Part shown: in pieces, positions 1-8,952 of the stretch
Numbering within the stretch: position 1 is the stretch's first letter
Layout of the letters: every line of letters begins with the position of its first letter
Position numbers and translations under genes: made by a program
Assembly: GCF_003585765.1 (NCBI RefSeq)
Contig: NZ_CP021235.1
Coordinates: 2,790,001 to 2,854,000 of the forward strand
Source of the DNA: Pontibacter actiniarum
GTDB taxonomy: Bacteria; Bacteroidota; Bacteroidia; Cytophagales; Hymenobacteraceae
DNA length: 64,000 bases
Direction: 5' to 3'
Notes under the pieces: model-generated
What the model saw: only the letters and a program-made list of their open reading frames with translations
The model's database searches: none
Told to the model about the DNA's origin: nothing

Positions 1-3000
1 ACGACTGCCAATAACAGGCAGCGCATGGGCAGCGGCACAGGCTCTTTTTCCGGACAGATAGCAGGACTTGCAGCAAATACCACCTATTACATCCGTTCTT
101 ACGCGATCAACTCTGCAGGTACAGCTTATGGCAATCAGGTGTCATTTAAGACAACGGATGGTTCAGGGCCGCTTACACTTTTACCAACCATAGACACCTC
201 CTTTGATAATGCTGGTTCATATCCATCTGACCCCAGTTGCTATGTTGGGTATACTCCTGAATACGGTCAGCAAACGGCAGCCCTCAAGTTTTCATTGACA
301 CCTGTGACTGGCACAGTAACCTCTGCCAAACTGAGGCTATATGTAAATTTAAAAAACGGAAGCAATGTTTTTGCCAAAGTATGGTCATCTACAGATGAAA
401 CATGGACCTCCTCCATTACTTCCCCACCCGCTCAAGATCAAGCTTTAGGCCAAGTAGCTGTTACCACAGCTGGTAATTGGATTGAGATAGATGTGACAGA
501 TTATATCGATGCCAAAGTGAAAGACAGTAAGGTAGCTTCATTGGTCGTTACAGGAAACACTTCACTGAACCCTGGTGAGGTGTACTTTAACTCAATGGAG
601 AGGACCACAAGCCAGCCTCAGTTGGTTATAGTGACGGGCAGTGCTCTTTCCTCTAACGCTAACCTATCAAACATAGCACTATCCAAGGGTACCCTTACCC
701 CCACCTTTACGGAAGGAACGGTGAACTACACCGCTCAGCTTCCATATGAAACGGAAAGTTTAACGATCACGCCAACCCTTGCCGATGCCAACGCGACTTT
801 AAAAGTACAAGGCACTGACGTAGCTAGCGGAACAGCGCATTATGTTACTTTAAACATAGGCTCCAACGCTATCCCAGTAGTAGTTACCGCACAGGATGGA
901 ACAAAAAAGACCTATTCTGTCTCAATAACTCGTGCTGCTCCTTCAGCCAACGCAGACCTAGCAGGTTTATCACTGAATAACGGTGTACTCTTCCCTGCGT
1001 TTTCTTCTGGTGTTACCAGTTATGCAGCAAACGTTGGCACTAGCGTCTCATCGGTTTCTGTTACACCCACAGCCGCTGACAATACAGCAACAGTTACCGT
1101 GAATGGCTCGCCGATAAGCAGCGTAAGCGCTTCGGCGCCCATCGCTCTTCAAGTAGGTAGCAACACTATTACAACGGTGGTTACGGCACAGAACGGTACG
1201 ACAAGAACATACACTACTACAGTAAACCGCAGTATATTCCCACTGCACACCTTACCCTTCAACGGAACCGACCAATATGTTGCCGTGCCAAACACCGCTG
1301 CACTTGAGTTCACGGCTGGCACCATCGAAATGTGGGTGCAGCCAGATTGGGCTGCAAATACGAAAGGGGCCAACCCCTGCCTTATCTCCGAAAGGTCATC
1401 CAGCGGAACAAGATTCAGCCTGCACATGGAGAACAGCCTGCAGGGCATCGGTATCTGGAACAATAGCCAGTACCTCACCCGCCCTTACAATTTTGTAAGG
1501 GGGCAGTGGTACCACATAGCGGCGGTAATTGGCGCCAGCTCTACAGAGTTTTTCGTTAATGGCGCCTCCATCGGGTCTGTCAACATAAGTATGAACTCCT
1601 TTAAAAAAGGGGATGACCTAAAAATTGGTGCTTCGGTGACAAATTCGAATAGCGAGTACTTTAAAGGCGCTATGGACGAAGTCCGCATCTGGAACACGGC
1701 CCGAACGGCAAGCCAGATACACGGTAACATGGGCACCGCTATAAACCCGGCCAGCACAGGCTTAGTGGCATACTTCCCGGTTGATGAAGGCGTCACAAGC
1801 CAGGCGAATGCCGTAACAAGAAGGCTTACCGACTACTCTGCAAACGCTTTGCACGGGACGCTGTACAACTACTTCTTGTCATCCAACGCCAACCTGTCAA
1901 ACCTGACGCTATCTGCCGGCTCCCTCTCCCCTGCCTTCGCCGCCAATACAACGAGCTACACTACTACCGTGGGCAACAAGGTTACAAGCCTTAGCCTGAC
2001 CCCGACAGTTGCGGACGCAAGGGCAACTGTGACGGTAAATGGTACTGCTACGCTAAGCGGAAGCGCTGTAGCTATCCCGCTAAACGTGGGCAGCAACACG
2101 GCAGCCATTGCTGTTAGGGCAGAAAACGGCACGACTCAAACCTACACGCTAACAATTACCAGGGCACCTAACGCTGCGCCCGTACTAACACTGGTAAGCC
2201 CCTCGCTGGCGACCATTCATGAAGATCACCATAACCACCAGGGGTATCAGGTGGCTTCTATCCTTGGCAGCTCTTTTTACGATGCAGACCAGGGGATGCA
2301 GGTAGGCATGGCAATCACGGGGGCCTCCTCCGAAAAAGGCAACTGGCTCTACTCCACTGACAACGGCACTACCTGGACAACGACCGGGGCCTTCAGTGTT
2401 TCTGCTGCCCGCCTTCTCCGCCCGCAGGACTGGGTTAAGTTCCTGCCGGACGGCAAGAACGGCGTTACAGCGACCATCACCTACAAAGCCTGGGACCAGA
2501 CAGTGGGTTCTGCCGGAGGAACTGCCAACACAAGTGTGAGTGGCGGCTCAAGCGCTTTCTCTACGGCAACAGACCAGGCCACGCTCACGGTAACCGACGT
2601 GAACGATGCGCCTGTGCTCAGCGGGGGGCCTTATAGCTTCCCTAACATAGAGGGCAATACGCAATCCGCCGGAAAGGCCATTTCTGCCATCCTGGATGCC
2701 ATGGTGTACAATGAGGTGGATGAGAACGACACAAGAGGCATTGCGGTTACCGGTACAACCGGCAGTGGCTGGCAGTATTCGGCAGACGGAACCACCTGGA
2801 GAAACGTAGGTACTGTTGCCCCGACGTCGGCTCTGCTCTTAAGCGATGCCTCCTTCTTGCGCTACGCAGCGGGCACAAACGGTGAGACGGCTACGATTGC
2901 CTTCCGCGCCTGGGACAGAACCATTGGAAGCCCCTCATCAAACACTTTGCGCGCGACAGCCGGCGTCTCCAGCAACGGGGGCACGACAGCCTTCTCAACG

Positions 3001-6000
3001 GGTACAGCACAGGCCACCATCACCGTAAATGAGTCCACAACTGTAGCCTCTATTACCCGCACATCCCTTAGCCCAAGCCGTGCCGCCTCTGTAGGCTACA
3101 CCGTTACCTTCGCCGACCCGGTTACAGGGCTGGATGTTTCTGACTTTACACTCGCTACAACAGGCCTCACGGGTGCCTTCATAGAAAGCATGTCCGGGGC
3201 AGGGGCAGTTTACACTGTAACCGTAAACACCGGAAGCGGTGACGGTATACTTCGCCTCGACTTCACCGGCATCACCGGAATAAGCCCGCACGCCCGCACG
3301 CCCTATACTTCCGGCGATGTGTACAGCCTCGACAAAACGGCACCTACAGGCACCCTTGCCATCAACAACGGCGCCGCTTACACGAACACGGCAGAGGTGG
3401 CCCTAAGTATAACAGCTACCGATGGTACAGGCACAGGAGTTACGGGAGCCCGCTTCCTGAATGAAGGCGGCACCCCAACCGAATGGGAACCTGTAACAGC
3501 CGGCAAAACCTGGAGCCTGCCAGGCGGCGATGGAAGCAAGACCGTCAGCATGGAACTGAAGGACGCGGCCGGCAACGTATCGCTCGTTAGCAGCACCATC
3601 TTTTATGACACGACCCAGCCAGGCGTAACCGTTACCAGCAATGCACCAGCCTCCCTTAGCGGAATGTTCAGCGTAGCCATCAACTTTACAGAGAGTGTTA
3701 CCGGGTTTGAGCAGGCGGATGTAACCGTTTCCAACGGCACCCTGCAAGGCTTTACCGCCGTCAGCCCCCGCCAATACGTTGCCTTCGTAGTACCTTCTGC
3801 GGAGGGTGAAGTGGCCATCTATGTTGCCGCCCACGTCGCACAGGACGCCGCCACCAACGGTAACCTTGCATCCACACCGCTGACCCGCATTTACGATACC
3901 ACAAGTCCTTCCGTAGAAGTGGTTGCCACAGCGGCTACCCAGGTTAACAAGGCTTTTGAGGTACAGGTTAACTTTTCGGAGCCTGTCAACAATTTCACAC
4001 TGTCGGATGTGACAGTCACCAATGGCAGCGCCGGCGCCTTTGCCAAGCAGGACGAAGCCCACTACACCCTGACAGTAACACCGGCCTCAACCGGCAAGGT
4101 ACTGGTGTACGTGGCCGCCAACGCCGCGGAGGATGCCGCGCACAACAGCAACGAAGCGTCAAACATCCTTACCCGCTTCTACGACAACGTACGCCCGGAG
4201 ATCACGCTACACACAACAGCCGGCAGCCCTGTTAACGCCGCTTTCGAGTTAAGCATAGAATTCTCGGAGGCCGTAACCGGCTTTTCCGCAGCAGACCTGC
4301 AGGTAACAAACGGAACAGCGGGAGACTTTACTGCAGTGAGCGACCAGGTATACACAGCCCTGATCACTCCTGGCGCGAATGGCACAGTGCAAATCTCTGT
4401 TGCAGAGCATGCAGCCGAGGACGCGGCCACGAACGGCAACCAGGCTTCTAACCTCCTGACGCTTCTTTACGACGCCTCGCAGCCGGCTGTAACGCTTAAC
4501 AGCAACGCTCCTGCCGCACTCAACGGCGACTTCAACGTGGGAGTATCTTTCACAGAGGACGTGACGGGCTTTACAGCAGCGGATGTGACTGTGGCAAACG
4601 GTGCGGTCAGCAGCTTCACCAAAACAAATGCCCGGGAGTACGAGGTCATGATCGCCCCGGCTGCCGACGGTGAGGTAAGCGTTTCGGTGGCAGCTAATGT
4701 AGCAGCGGATGTTGCCAAAAACAGCAATACGGCCTCCAACACCCTTACCCGACACTACGATGCCACCAAACCTACACTACAGCTGGCAAGCACGGCCTCA
4801 AGCCCTGTAAACACAGGCTTTGAAGTACACGTTAATTTCTCCGAGCCTGTCGCAGGGTTTGACCTAACAGACGTAGCCGTTGCAAACGGCGCAGCCTCAA
4901 TGTTCACGCAGGCAGACGCGGCGCACTACACTGTTTTTGTTACGCCAACGACAGACGGTGAAGTAACTGTCTCAGTTGCCGCCAGCGCGGCACGGGATAA
5001 CGCTGCAAACGAAAGCGAGGCAGCCCAGCCGCTCACCATACGCTACGACGGCACACGCCCTGCCGTAACACTGACCGCGACAGCCGCCAACCCGGGCAAC
5101 ACCGCCATCGGGGTAACGGTGGAGTTCAGCGAAGCCGTGAGCGGGTTGGATGCAGCGGATTTCACCGTTACCAACGGATCGGCTACCGCTTTGACGAAAG
5201 TAGGCGAGACGAAGTATACTGCTGTGATTTCACCTGCCGCGGACGGCGAAGTGAGTATTTCCATGGCAGCGAACATCGCAGCGGATGCAGCCGCAAACGG
5301 CAACACCGCCTCCAACACCATCACGCTGCAGTACGATGCCACAGCCCCTGCCGGCTACGCCATCGCCTTCAACACCGGCCGCATGGATGTTAGCAACGCC
5401 GGCAGCATGGCCGTGGCCGTGACGGGTGCGGAGCCTGGCACTACCTATTTCTACACGATTGAGAGCAACCAGGGCGGCACCCCAGTATCCGGTACGGCCG
5501 CTGTTGCGACAGAAGCCTTTACCATCGACGCCCCGGATCTGACCGGCCTCAGCGACGGCACCCTGACCGTTAGCCTCTACCTGGTGGATGCCGCCGGGAA
5601 CAAAGGTGCCGCGGCCACGGCGCAGGTGACCAAGATCATGCGCGACGTTGCCGCTGTGGCGACGCCTGCCGCACTGCAGGTGCCTATCCGCACGGGCTTC
5701 GCCAACGCTGGCCTGCCAGCAACGGTGGAAGTAACCTATACTACCGGTGAGAAGGAAGCAGTTCAGGTAAACTGGCAGGAAGGCAACTACAACGGTTTGG
5801 TGGCCGGCGCTTACACCCTGACGGGCGAGCTGGAGCTGAAGCCGATGACCACGAACCTGAGCGGCCACACGGCCAGCATCACCGTGGCGGTACAGCCTAA
5901 CAAGGCCCCTACCGCCATCGCGCTGAGTAACGCGGCCTTCGGCCCGGGCACCGCCCCTGCTGATGTGATCGGGGAGTTCTCTACCGCAGACGCCGATGAC

Positions 6001-6495
6001 CCTGCCGCCCCGCTTTACCAGGAGCATGTGTACACGCTGGCAAACGGCGAAGGAGACACAGACAACAGCCTCTTCGAGATCCGTGGCAAAGAGCTTCACC
6101 TGAAATCCAACAACGGCCTGTCGGGTAAAGTGGACTACAGCATCCGTGTGCGCTCAACCGACCCTTACCAGAACACCTTTGAGCAGGTATTCACGCTGAA
6201 GAAGACGGCCTACCAGGTACCGAAGGAGGAGCTGAGGATCGTGAACGCCTTCTCTCCGAACGGCGACGGCGTGAACGACAACTGGACGATCCCGGAGCTG
6301 CGCTTCTACAACCAGGTGCACATTCAGGTGTTCGACCGCTCCGGCGTGCGCGTGTTCGAAACAACAGACCCGGAGACGGGCTGGAACGGGCGCAGCACCG
6401 ATGGGCAGATACTGAAAGGGCCTTTCCTTTATATTGTGGAGGTGAGGGATATTAACTGGGTGAAAAGAGGCGTCGTGACAATCCTTAGCAAGTAA
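1..6495 (+). CDS. Giant multidomain T9SS-exported adhesin, 5' partial
   Basis: The reading frame is already open at base 1, so the N-terminus lies outside the window; the first in-frame ATG at 25 is probably internal. Visible domains in order are an Fn3-like end, a CBM96/DNRLRE-like jelly roll (about 170-620), two cadherin-like beta-sandwich domains (about 640-1230), a LamG/concanavalin-like lectin domain (about 1250-1870), a third cadherin-like domain, two long cadherin/tandem-type domains ending near VTDVNDAPVL, and an Ig-like stretch. Six 96-residue Ig-like repeats follow (3613-5340). The last ~85 residues (FSPNGDGVNDNW, then VFDRSG and GWNGR) form the gliding-motility-associated C-terminal domain, a type B T9SS sorting signal. 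The product should be exported through the outer membrane and act in adhesion or glycan binding. PorP/SprF follows after 5 nt, the usual pairing. The ligand is unknown. Confidence 0.9.
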   Translation, partial: TTANNRQRMGSGTGSFSGQIAGLAANTTYYIRSYAINSAGTAYGNQVSFKTTDGSGPLTLLPTIDTSFDNAGSYPSDPSCYVGYTPEYGQQTAALKFSLTPVTGTVTSAKLRLYVNLKNGSNVFAKVWSSTDETWTSSITSPPAQDQALGQVAVTTAGNWIEIDVTDYIDAKVKDSKVASLVVTGNTSLNPGEVYFNSMERTTSQPQLVIVTGSALSSNANLSNIALSKGTLTPTFTEGTVNYTAQLPYETESLTITPTLADANATLKVQGTDVASGTAHYVTLNIGSNAIPVVVTAQDGTKKTYSVSITRAAPSANADLAGLSLNNGVLFPAFSSGVTSYAANVGTSVSSVSVTPTAADNTATVTVNGSPISSVSASAPIALQVGSNTITTVVTAQNGTTRTYTTTVNRSIFPLHTLPFNGTDQYVAVPNTAALEFTAGTIEMWVQPDWAANTKGANPCLISERSSSGTRFSLHMENSLQGIGIWNNSQYLTRPYNFVRGQWYHIAAVIGASSTEFFVNGASIGSVNISMNSFKKGDDLKIGASVTNSNSEYFKGAMDEVRIWNTARTASQIHGNMGTAINPASTGLVAYFPVDEGVTSQANAVTRRLTDYSANALHGTLYNYFLSSNANLSNLTLSAGSLSPAFAANTTSYTTTVGNKVTSLSLTPTVADARATVTVNGTATLSGSAVAIPLNVGSNTAAIAVRAENGTTQTYTLTITRAPNAAPVLTLVSPSLATIHEDHHNHQGYQVASILGSSFYDADQGMQVGMAITGASSEKGNWLYSTDNGTTWTTTGAFSVSAARLLRPQDWVKFLPDGKNGVTATITYKAWDQTVGSAGGTANTSVSGGSSAFSTATDQATLTVTDVNDAPVLSGGPYSFPNIEGNTQSAGKAISAILDAMVYNEVDENDTRGIAVTGTTGSGWQYSADGTTWRNVGTVAPTSALLLSDASFLRYAAGTNGETATIAFRAWDRTIGSPSSNTLRATAGVSSNGGTTAFSTGTAQATITVNESTTVASITRTSLSPSRAASVGYTVTFADPVTGLDVSDFTLATTGLTGAFIESMSGAGAVYTVTVNTGSGDGILRLDFTGITGISPHARTPYTSGDVYSLDKTAPTGTLAINNGAAYTNTAEVALSITATDGTGTGVTGARFLNEGGTPTEWEPVTAGKTWSLPGGDGSKTVSMELKDAAGNVSLVSSTIFYDTTQPGVTVTSNAPASLSGMFSVAINFTESVTGFEQADVTVSNGTLQGFTAVSPRQYVAFVVPSAEGEVAIYVAAHVAQDAATNGNLASTPLTRIYDTTSPSVEVVATAATQVNKAFEVQVNFSEPVNNFTLSDVTVTNGSAGAFAKQDEAHYTLTVTPASTGKVLVYVAANAAEDAAHNSNEASNILTRFYDNVRPEITLHTTAGSPVNAAFELSIEFSEAVTGFSAADLQVTNGTAGDFTAVSDQVYTALITPGANGTVQISVAEHAAEDAATNGNQASNLLTLLYDASQPAVTLNSNAPAALNGDFNVGVSFTEDVTGFTAADVTVANGAVSSFTKTNAREYEVMIAPAADGEVSVSVAANVAADVAKNSNTASNTLTRHYDATKPTLQLASTASSPVNTGFEVHVNFSEPVAGFDLTDVAVANGAASMFTQADAAHYTVFVTPTTDGEVTVSVAASAARDNAANESEAAQPLTIRYDGTRPAVTLTATAANPGNTAIGVTVEFSEAVSGLDAADFTVTNGSATALTKVGETKYTAVISPAADGEVSISMAANIAADAAANGNTASNTITLQYDATAPAGYAIAFNTGRMDVSNAGSMAVAVTGAEPGTTYFYTIESNQGGTPVSGTAAVATEAFTIDAPDLTGLSDGTLTVSLYLVDAAGNKGAAATAQVTKIMRDVAAVATPAALQVPIRTGFANAGLPATVEVTYTTGEKEAVQVNWQEGNYNGLVAGAYTLTGELELKPMTTNLSGHTASITVAVQPNKAPTAIALSNAAFGPGTAPADVIGEFSTADADDPAAPLYQEHVYTLANGEGDTDNSLFEIRGKELHLKSNNGLSGKVDYSIRVRSTDPYQNTFEQVFTLKKTAYQVPKEELRIVNAFSPNGDGVNDNWTIPELRFYNQVHIQVFDRSGVRVFETTDPETGWNGRSTDGQILKGPFLYIVEVRDINWVKRGVVTILSK
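3613..5340 (+). repeat. Six tandem 288-bp (96-residue) Ig-like repeats in adhesin
   Basis: Repeat units begin at 3613, 3901, 4189, 4477, 4765 and 5053, each exactly 288 bp. Every unit starts with a (T/S/V)(Q/S/R/K)P motif, contains F(S/T)E near residue 27 and a VxNG turn, and ends with YD before the next unit. The protein sequence has diverged between units, but I find no insertion or deletion across all six. They resemble bacterial Ig-like domains that form stalks in surface adhesins. Confidence 0.9.
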
Positions 6496-6500
6496 TCAAA

Positions 6501-7496
6501 ATGAAAAAAGTAACCTTAACCATTGCATTCATCCTTTCTGTTCTGGGCCTGCAGGCCCAGAACAGAAAGCACGTGGCCAACTTCCCCCTGTTCCAGCAGT
6601 ACTTTAACCCCTCGCTGACGGGCTATGAAGGCTCCATGCTCAAAACCTACTACCGCAACCAGTGGACCGGCTACGAGGATGCGCCGAAAACGATCTTCGC
6701 CTCCGCCGAGCTGGACCTGGCCGACATCAGGGCCTGGCAGAGCGACAACACCGTCAAGACCGCGGCACAGGACACCTACGACCGCCAGTCCGGCGCGGCG
6801 CACGCCTTCGGGCTGGCCCTGTTGCGCGACGAGTTCGGCGCCTTCTCCGAGACGCAGGTGCAGCTGAGCTACGGCATGCGTGTGCGCCTGTCCGACAGGC
6901 TGGCCCTGCGCTGGGGCGCTGCGGCCTCTTACAGCGCCAACCGCCTGGACGGCAACATGCTGACCGTGGACGAGGAAGGCGACCCGATGTTCCAGGACTA
7001 CCTGGGCAGCGTGGGCAAAACAGGCAAGGCCGATGTTAGCCTGGGCCTGACGCTCACGGCCCAGGACTACTACCTGGGCTACGCCATGCAGGACGTGACA
7101 CAGGGCCAGCTCATCAGCACCGGCGACAGCTACCTGGAGGACACCTACGCCCGCCAGCACGTGGTGCAGGCCGGCTACCGCAGAGGGCTTACCGAGCAGC
7201 TGGGCGTGGTGGCCAACGCCGTGTACCGCTACGACTCCTACCTGGGAGAGACGGTGGAGGGCCAGCTGAAGGGGGTGTTCGCCAACACCTTCTGGGCCAG
7301 CGCCGGCTACCGCAAGGACCTGGCCTACACCCTCGGGGCGGGCGCCAGGCTCAGCCAGTTTAAGGTGAGCTATGTGTACGAGGCACCGGTGCAGGACGCG
7401 GCGCAGGTTGGCCGCAGCACCAACGAGCTCACCCTGACCTATAACCTGATACCGGTCAAATACCCTAAGTACGGCAAGAAAGTAACCATGTGGTAA
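6501..7496 (+). CDS. PorP/SprF family type IX secretion membrane protein
   Basis: This 331-residue protein begins with a signal peptide (MKKVTLTIAFILSVLGLQAQ) and continues with NFPLFQQYFNPSLTGYEG, the typical start of the PorP/SprF family. The rest is rich in alternating beta-strand patterns, as expected for an outer-membrane barrel of 10-14 strands. PorP/SprF proteins partner with T9SS substrates carrying type B C-terminal domains, and such a substrate gene ends 5 nt upstream, so the two are probably co-transcribed and work together in exporting or anchoring the adhesin. A perfect 36-bp palindrome lies over the signal-peptide codons (6534-6569) and could fold the mRNA close to the start codon. 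Base composition is more GC-rich than in the 5' part of the adhesin. Confidence 0.9.
   Translation: MKKVTLTIAFILSVLGLQAQNRKHVANFPLFQQYFNPSLTGYEGSMLKTYYRNQWTGYEDAPKTIFASAELDLADIRAWQSDNTVKTAAQDTYDRQSGAAHAFGLALLRDEFGAFSETQVQLSYGMRVRLSDRLALRWGAAASYSANRLDGNMLTVDEEGDPMFQDYLGSVGKTGKADVSLGLTLTAQDYYLGYAMQDVTQGQLISTGDSYLEDTYARQHVVQAGYRRGLTEQLGVVANAVYRYDSYLGETVEGQLKGVFANTFWASAGYRKDLAYTLGAGARLSQFKVSYVYEAPVQDAAQVGRSTNELTLTYNLIPVKYPKYGKKVTMW
6534..6569. repeat. Perfect 36-bp palindrome inside PorP/SprF signal-peptide codons
   Basis: The left arm CTTTCTGTTCTGGGCCTG (6534-6551) is the exact reverse complement of 6552-6569, with no spacer. Because of its phase, both strands translate to LSVLGLQAQNRK. It could extrude as a cruciform or fold into a near loopless mRNA hairpin about 35-70 nt after the start codon. 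I know of no described element that matches it. Confidence 0.85.
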
Positions 7497-7508
7497 CCCA
7501 ATAGAAAC

Positions 7509-8690
7509 ATGAAAAGAGCAATTTACACCATAACTCTGTTGCTGGCCGCGGCCTCCGCGCAGGCGCAGACACCCATCAAGCAAGCCAGGGAGGAAATAGC
7601 GGACGTGACCCTGCTGGGCGAGCACCTGCTGATCTACACGAAGAAGGAAGACCAGGGCCAGTACCTGTACCGCGAAGAGAAGGGAAGCGGCCACGCCGAG
7701 AAGGATCCCCAGCTCAACGCCGGCACTGTTAACACCGCGGTGGGCACCAACGCGGCGGGCAACGAGCTGTACGTTTACCAGCAGAGCGGGCGCCGCTCGG
7801 GCCGCATTGCCGTGTACCGGCTGGAGAACGGGGCCTTCACCAAAACGGAGGAGCGCAAAGCACCCCGCTTCCTTAACCACTCCCCCAACCTGGGCATGCA
7901 CCTCTCGGAAGACAGGAAGCGCCTGCTCATTACAGCGGAGCTGGCCAAATCCGAAGGCTACGACGACCTGTACCTGAGTGAGTGGCAGAACGGCAGGTGG
8001 AGCAAGCCCAAGAACCTGGGCAAGGAGGTAAACAGCCGCGCCGCGGAATTTGCCCCCTACGTGTCGGGCGACTCGCTCTTCTTCTCGCGCAAGCAGGGAG
8101 AGGCGGCCTATGTGTACACCGTGCCGCTCCGGGAAGGCGGTACCCCTGCCGGAGAGCCCGTGAAGCTGAAGGGGCAGGTTAACCGCGAGGGCGCCTTCAA
8201 CGCCTACTACAAAAAGGCTGGGGAGCAGGAGCTGTGGGTGTCTGCCGCCGCAGATAGCTACGTAGCTTACCTGACGGAGAAGGAGGCGCCGAAAGCGGAG
8301 CCTTCCGAGGAGCCGGCAGCAGAAACTGTAGCCGCCGCCGGGCCAGCCGTGGCGTCGGGCACAGCCACAGCGGCCGGGCCGGTTTCTGAAGATGCGGTGC
8401 TCCAGCTTACCTACGGCTTTAACCAGGTGTATATGAACGAGGAGTCGGAAAAACAGCTGCGGAGCTTTCTGGAGGCGCTGCCAAACGGTGCGGCCATCTT
8501 TGTGGAGGGCTTTTCCGACGCGCAGGGCCCCGAGGCGGGCAAGGTCAGCGTCAGCCGCCAGCGCGCCGCCTTCGTCAAGTGGTACATCCTCAACAAATTC
8601 AACCATAAGAGCTTTAAGACAAAGACCGGCAGTGAGGTACTGCAGCAGGTGGGTGAGCAGGCAAGGCGTGTGGAGCTAAAAGTACAGTAG
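7509..8690 (+). CDS. PD40 beta-propeller / OmpA-like protein (PorE-like T9SS partner)
   Basis: The 393-residue protein has a signal peptide cleaved near AASAQAQ, a middle region with WD40-like (PD40) features such as LSEDRKRLLITAE and APYVSGDSLFFSRKQ, and a C-terminal ~100 residues resembling an OmpA-like peptidoglycan-binding fold (VEGFSDAQG, then VSRQRAAFVKWYI). The OmpA part is divergent from the canonical motif, so peptidoglycan binding is an inference. An Ala/Glu/Pro-rich linker (about residues 260-290) joins the two. It follows the PorP/SprF gene by 12 nt in the common order substrate - PorP/SprF - PD40/OmpA. By analogy with PorE it may tether the secretion or adhesin complex to the cell wall in the periplasm. 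A strong terminator follows at 8718. Confidence 0.8.
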   Translation: MKRAIYTITLLLAAASAQAQTPIKQAREEIADVTLLGEHLLIYTKKEDQGQYLYREEKGSGHAEKDPQLNAGTVNTAVGTNAAGNELYVYQQSGRRSGRIAVYRLENGAFTKTEERKAPRFLNHSPNLGMHLSEDRKRLLITAELAKSEGYDDLYLSEWQNGRWSKPKNLGKEVNSRAAEFAPYVSGDSLFFSRKQGEAAYVYTVPLREGGTPAGEPVKLKGQVNREGAFNAYYKKAGEQELWVSAAADSYVAYLTEKEAPKAEPSEEPAAETVAAAGPAVASGTATAAGPVSEDAVLQLTYGFNQVYMNEESEKQLRSFLEALPNGAAIFVEGFSDAQGPEAGKVSVSRQRAAFVKWYILNKFNHKSFKTKTGSEVLQQVGEQARRVELKVQ

Positions 8691-8717
8691 CGTTATACTT
8701 GCACATCTAAACAAAAG

Positions 8718-8746
8718 AGCCCTTGCCATCTGGTGAGGGCTTTTTG
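8718..8746 (+). terminator. Intrinsic terminator after the T9SS gene trio
   Basis: AGCCCTTGCCA pairs with TGGTGAGGGCT around a very short loop and is followed by a run of T (8741-8745). It sits 28 nt after the stop codon of the PD40/OmpA gene and closes the operon. Confidence 0.85.
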
Positions 8747-8804
8747 TTTATCACCCTCTCCTACTCCTTTTCAGGTGCTCCTCCACAGCATCATGCAAAA
8801 AGCA

Positions 8805-8823
8805 CTTATACTTATACTTATAC
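8805..8823. repeat. CTTATA triple tandem repeat
   Basis: Three head-to-tail copies of CTTATA create two overlapping copies of the heptamer TATACTT (8807 and 8813) in the gap before the aminotransferase gene. The rest of the 262-nt gap shows only the terminator and the promoter box. Confidence 0.7.
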
Positions 8824-8940
8824 GACAGAGCCTCCTCACCTCTGGCACTGCGCCGCGCGGTTTTAGGCTGTTGGTGCGCAAAAACAAGACGCGCCCGATA
8901 CACGGCGCAGGACCGGCTCTGCCTTTCGCACTTATTTCTG

Positions 8941-8948
8941 TACCTTTG
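8941..8948 (+). promoter_or_regulatory. Bacteroidota -7 box TACCTTTG
   Basis: TACCTTTG matches the Bacteroidota sigma-ABfr -7 consensus TAnnTTTG exactly. No convincing TTTG-type -33 element is visible at the expected spacing. The predicted start of transcription falls at about 8953-8955, on or next to the ATG of the aminotransferase, which suggests a leaderless transcript or use of the second in-frame ATG at 8962. Confidence 0.55.
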
Positions 8949-8952
8949 TAGC

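Noticed and set aside
6516..8606. Long minus-strand open frame (696 codons) opposite the PorP/SprF and PD40 genes
   Set aside because: It mirrors two well-recognised plus-strand genes, is low in family-like motifs and results from GC-rich codon use; the end that resembles a leader peptide arises from the palindrome.
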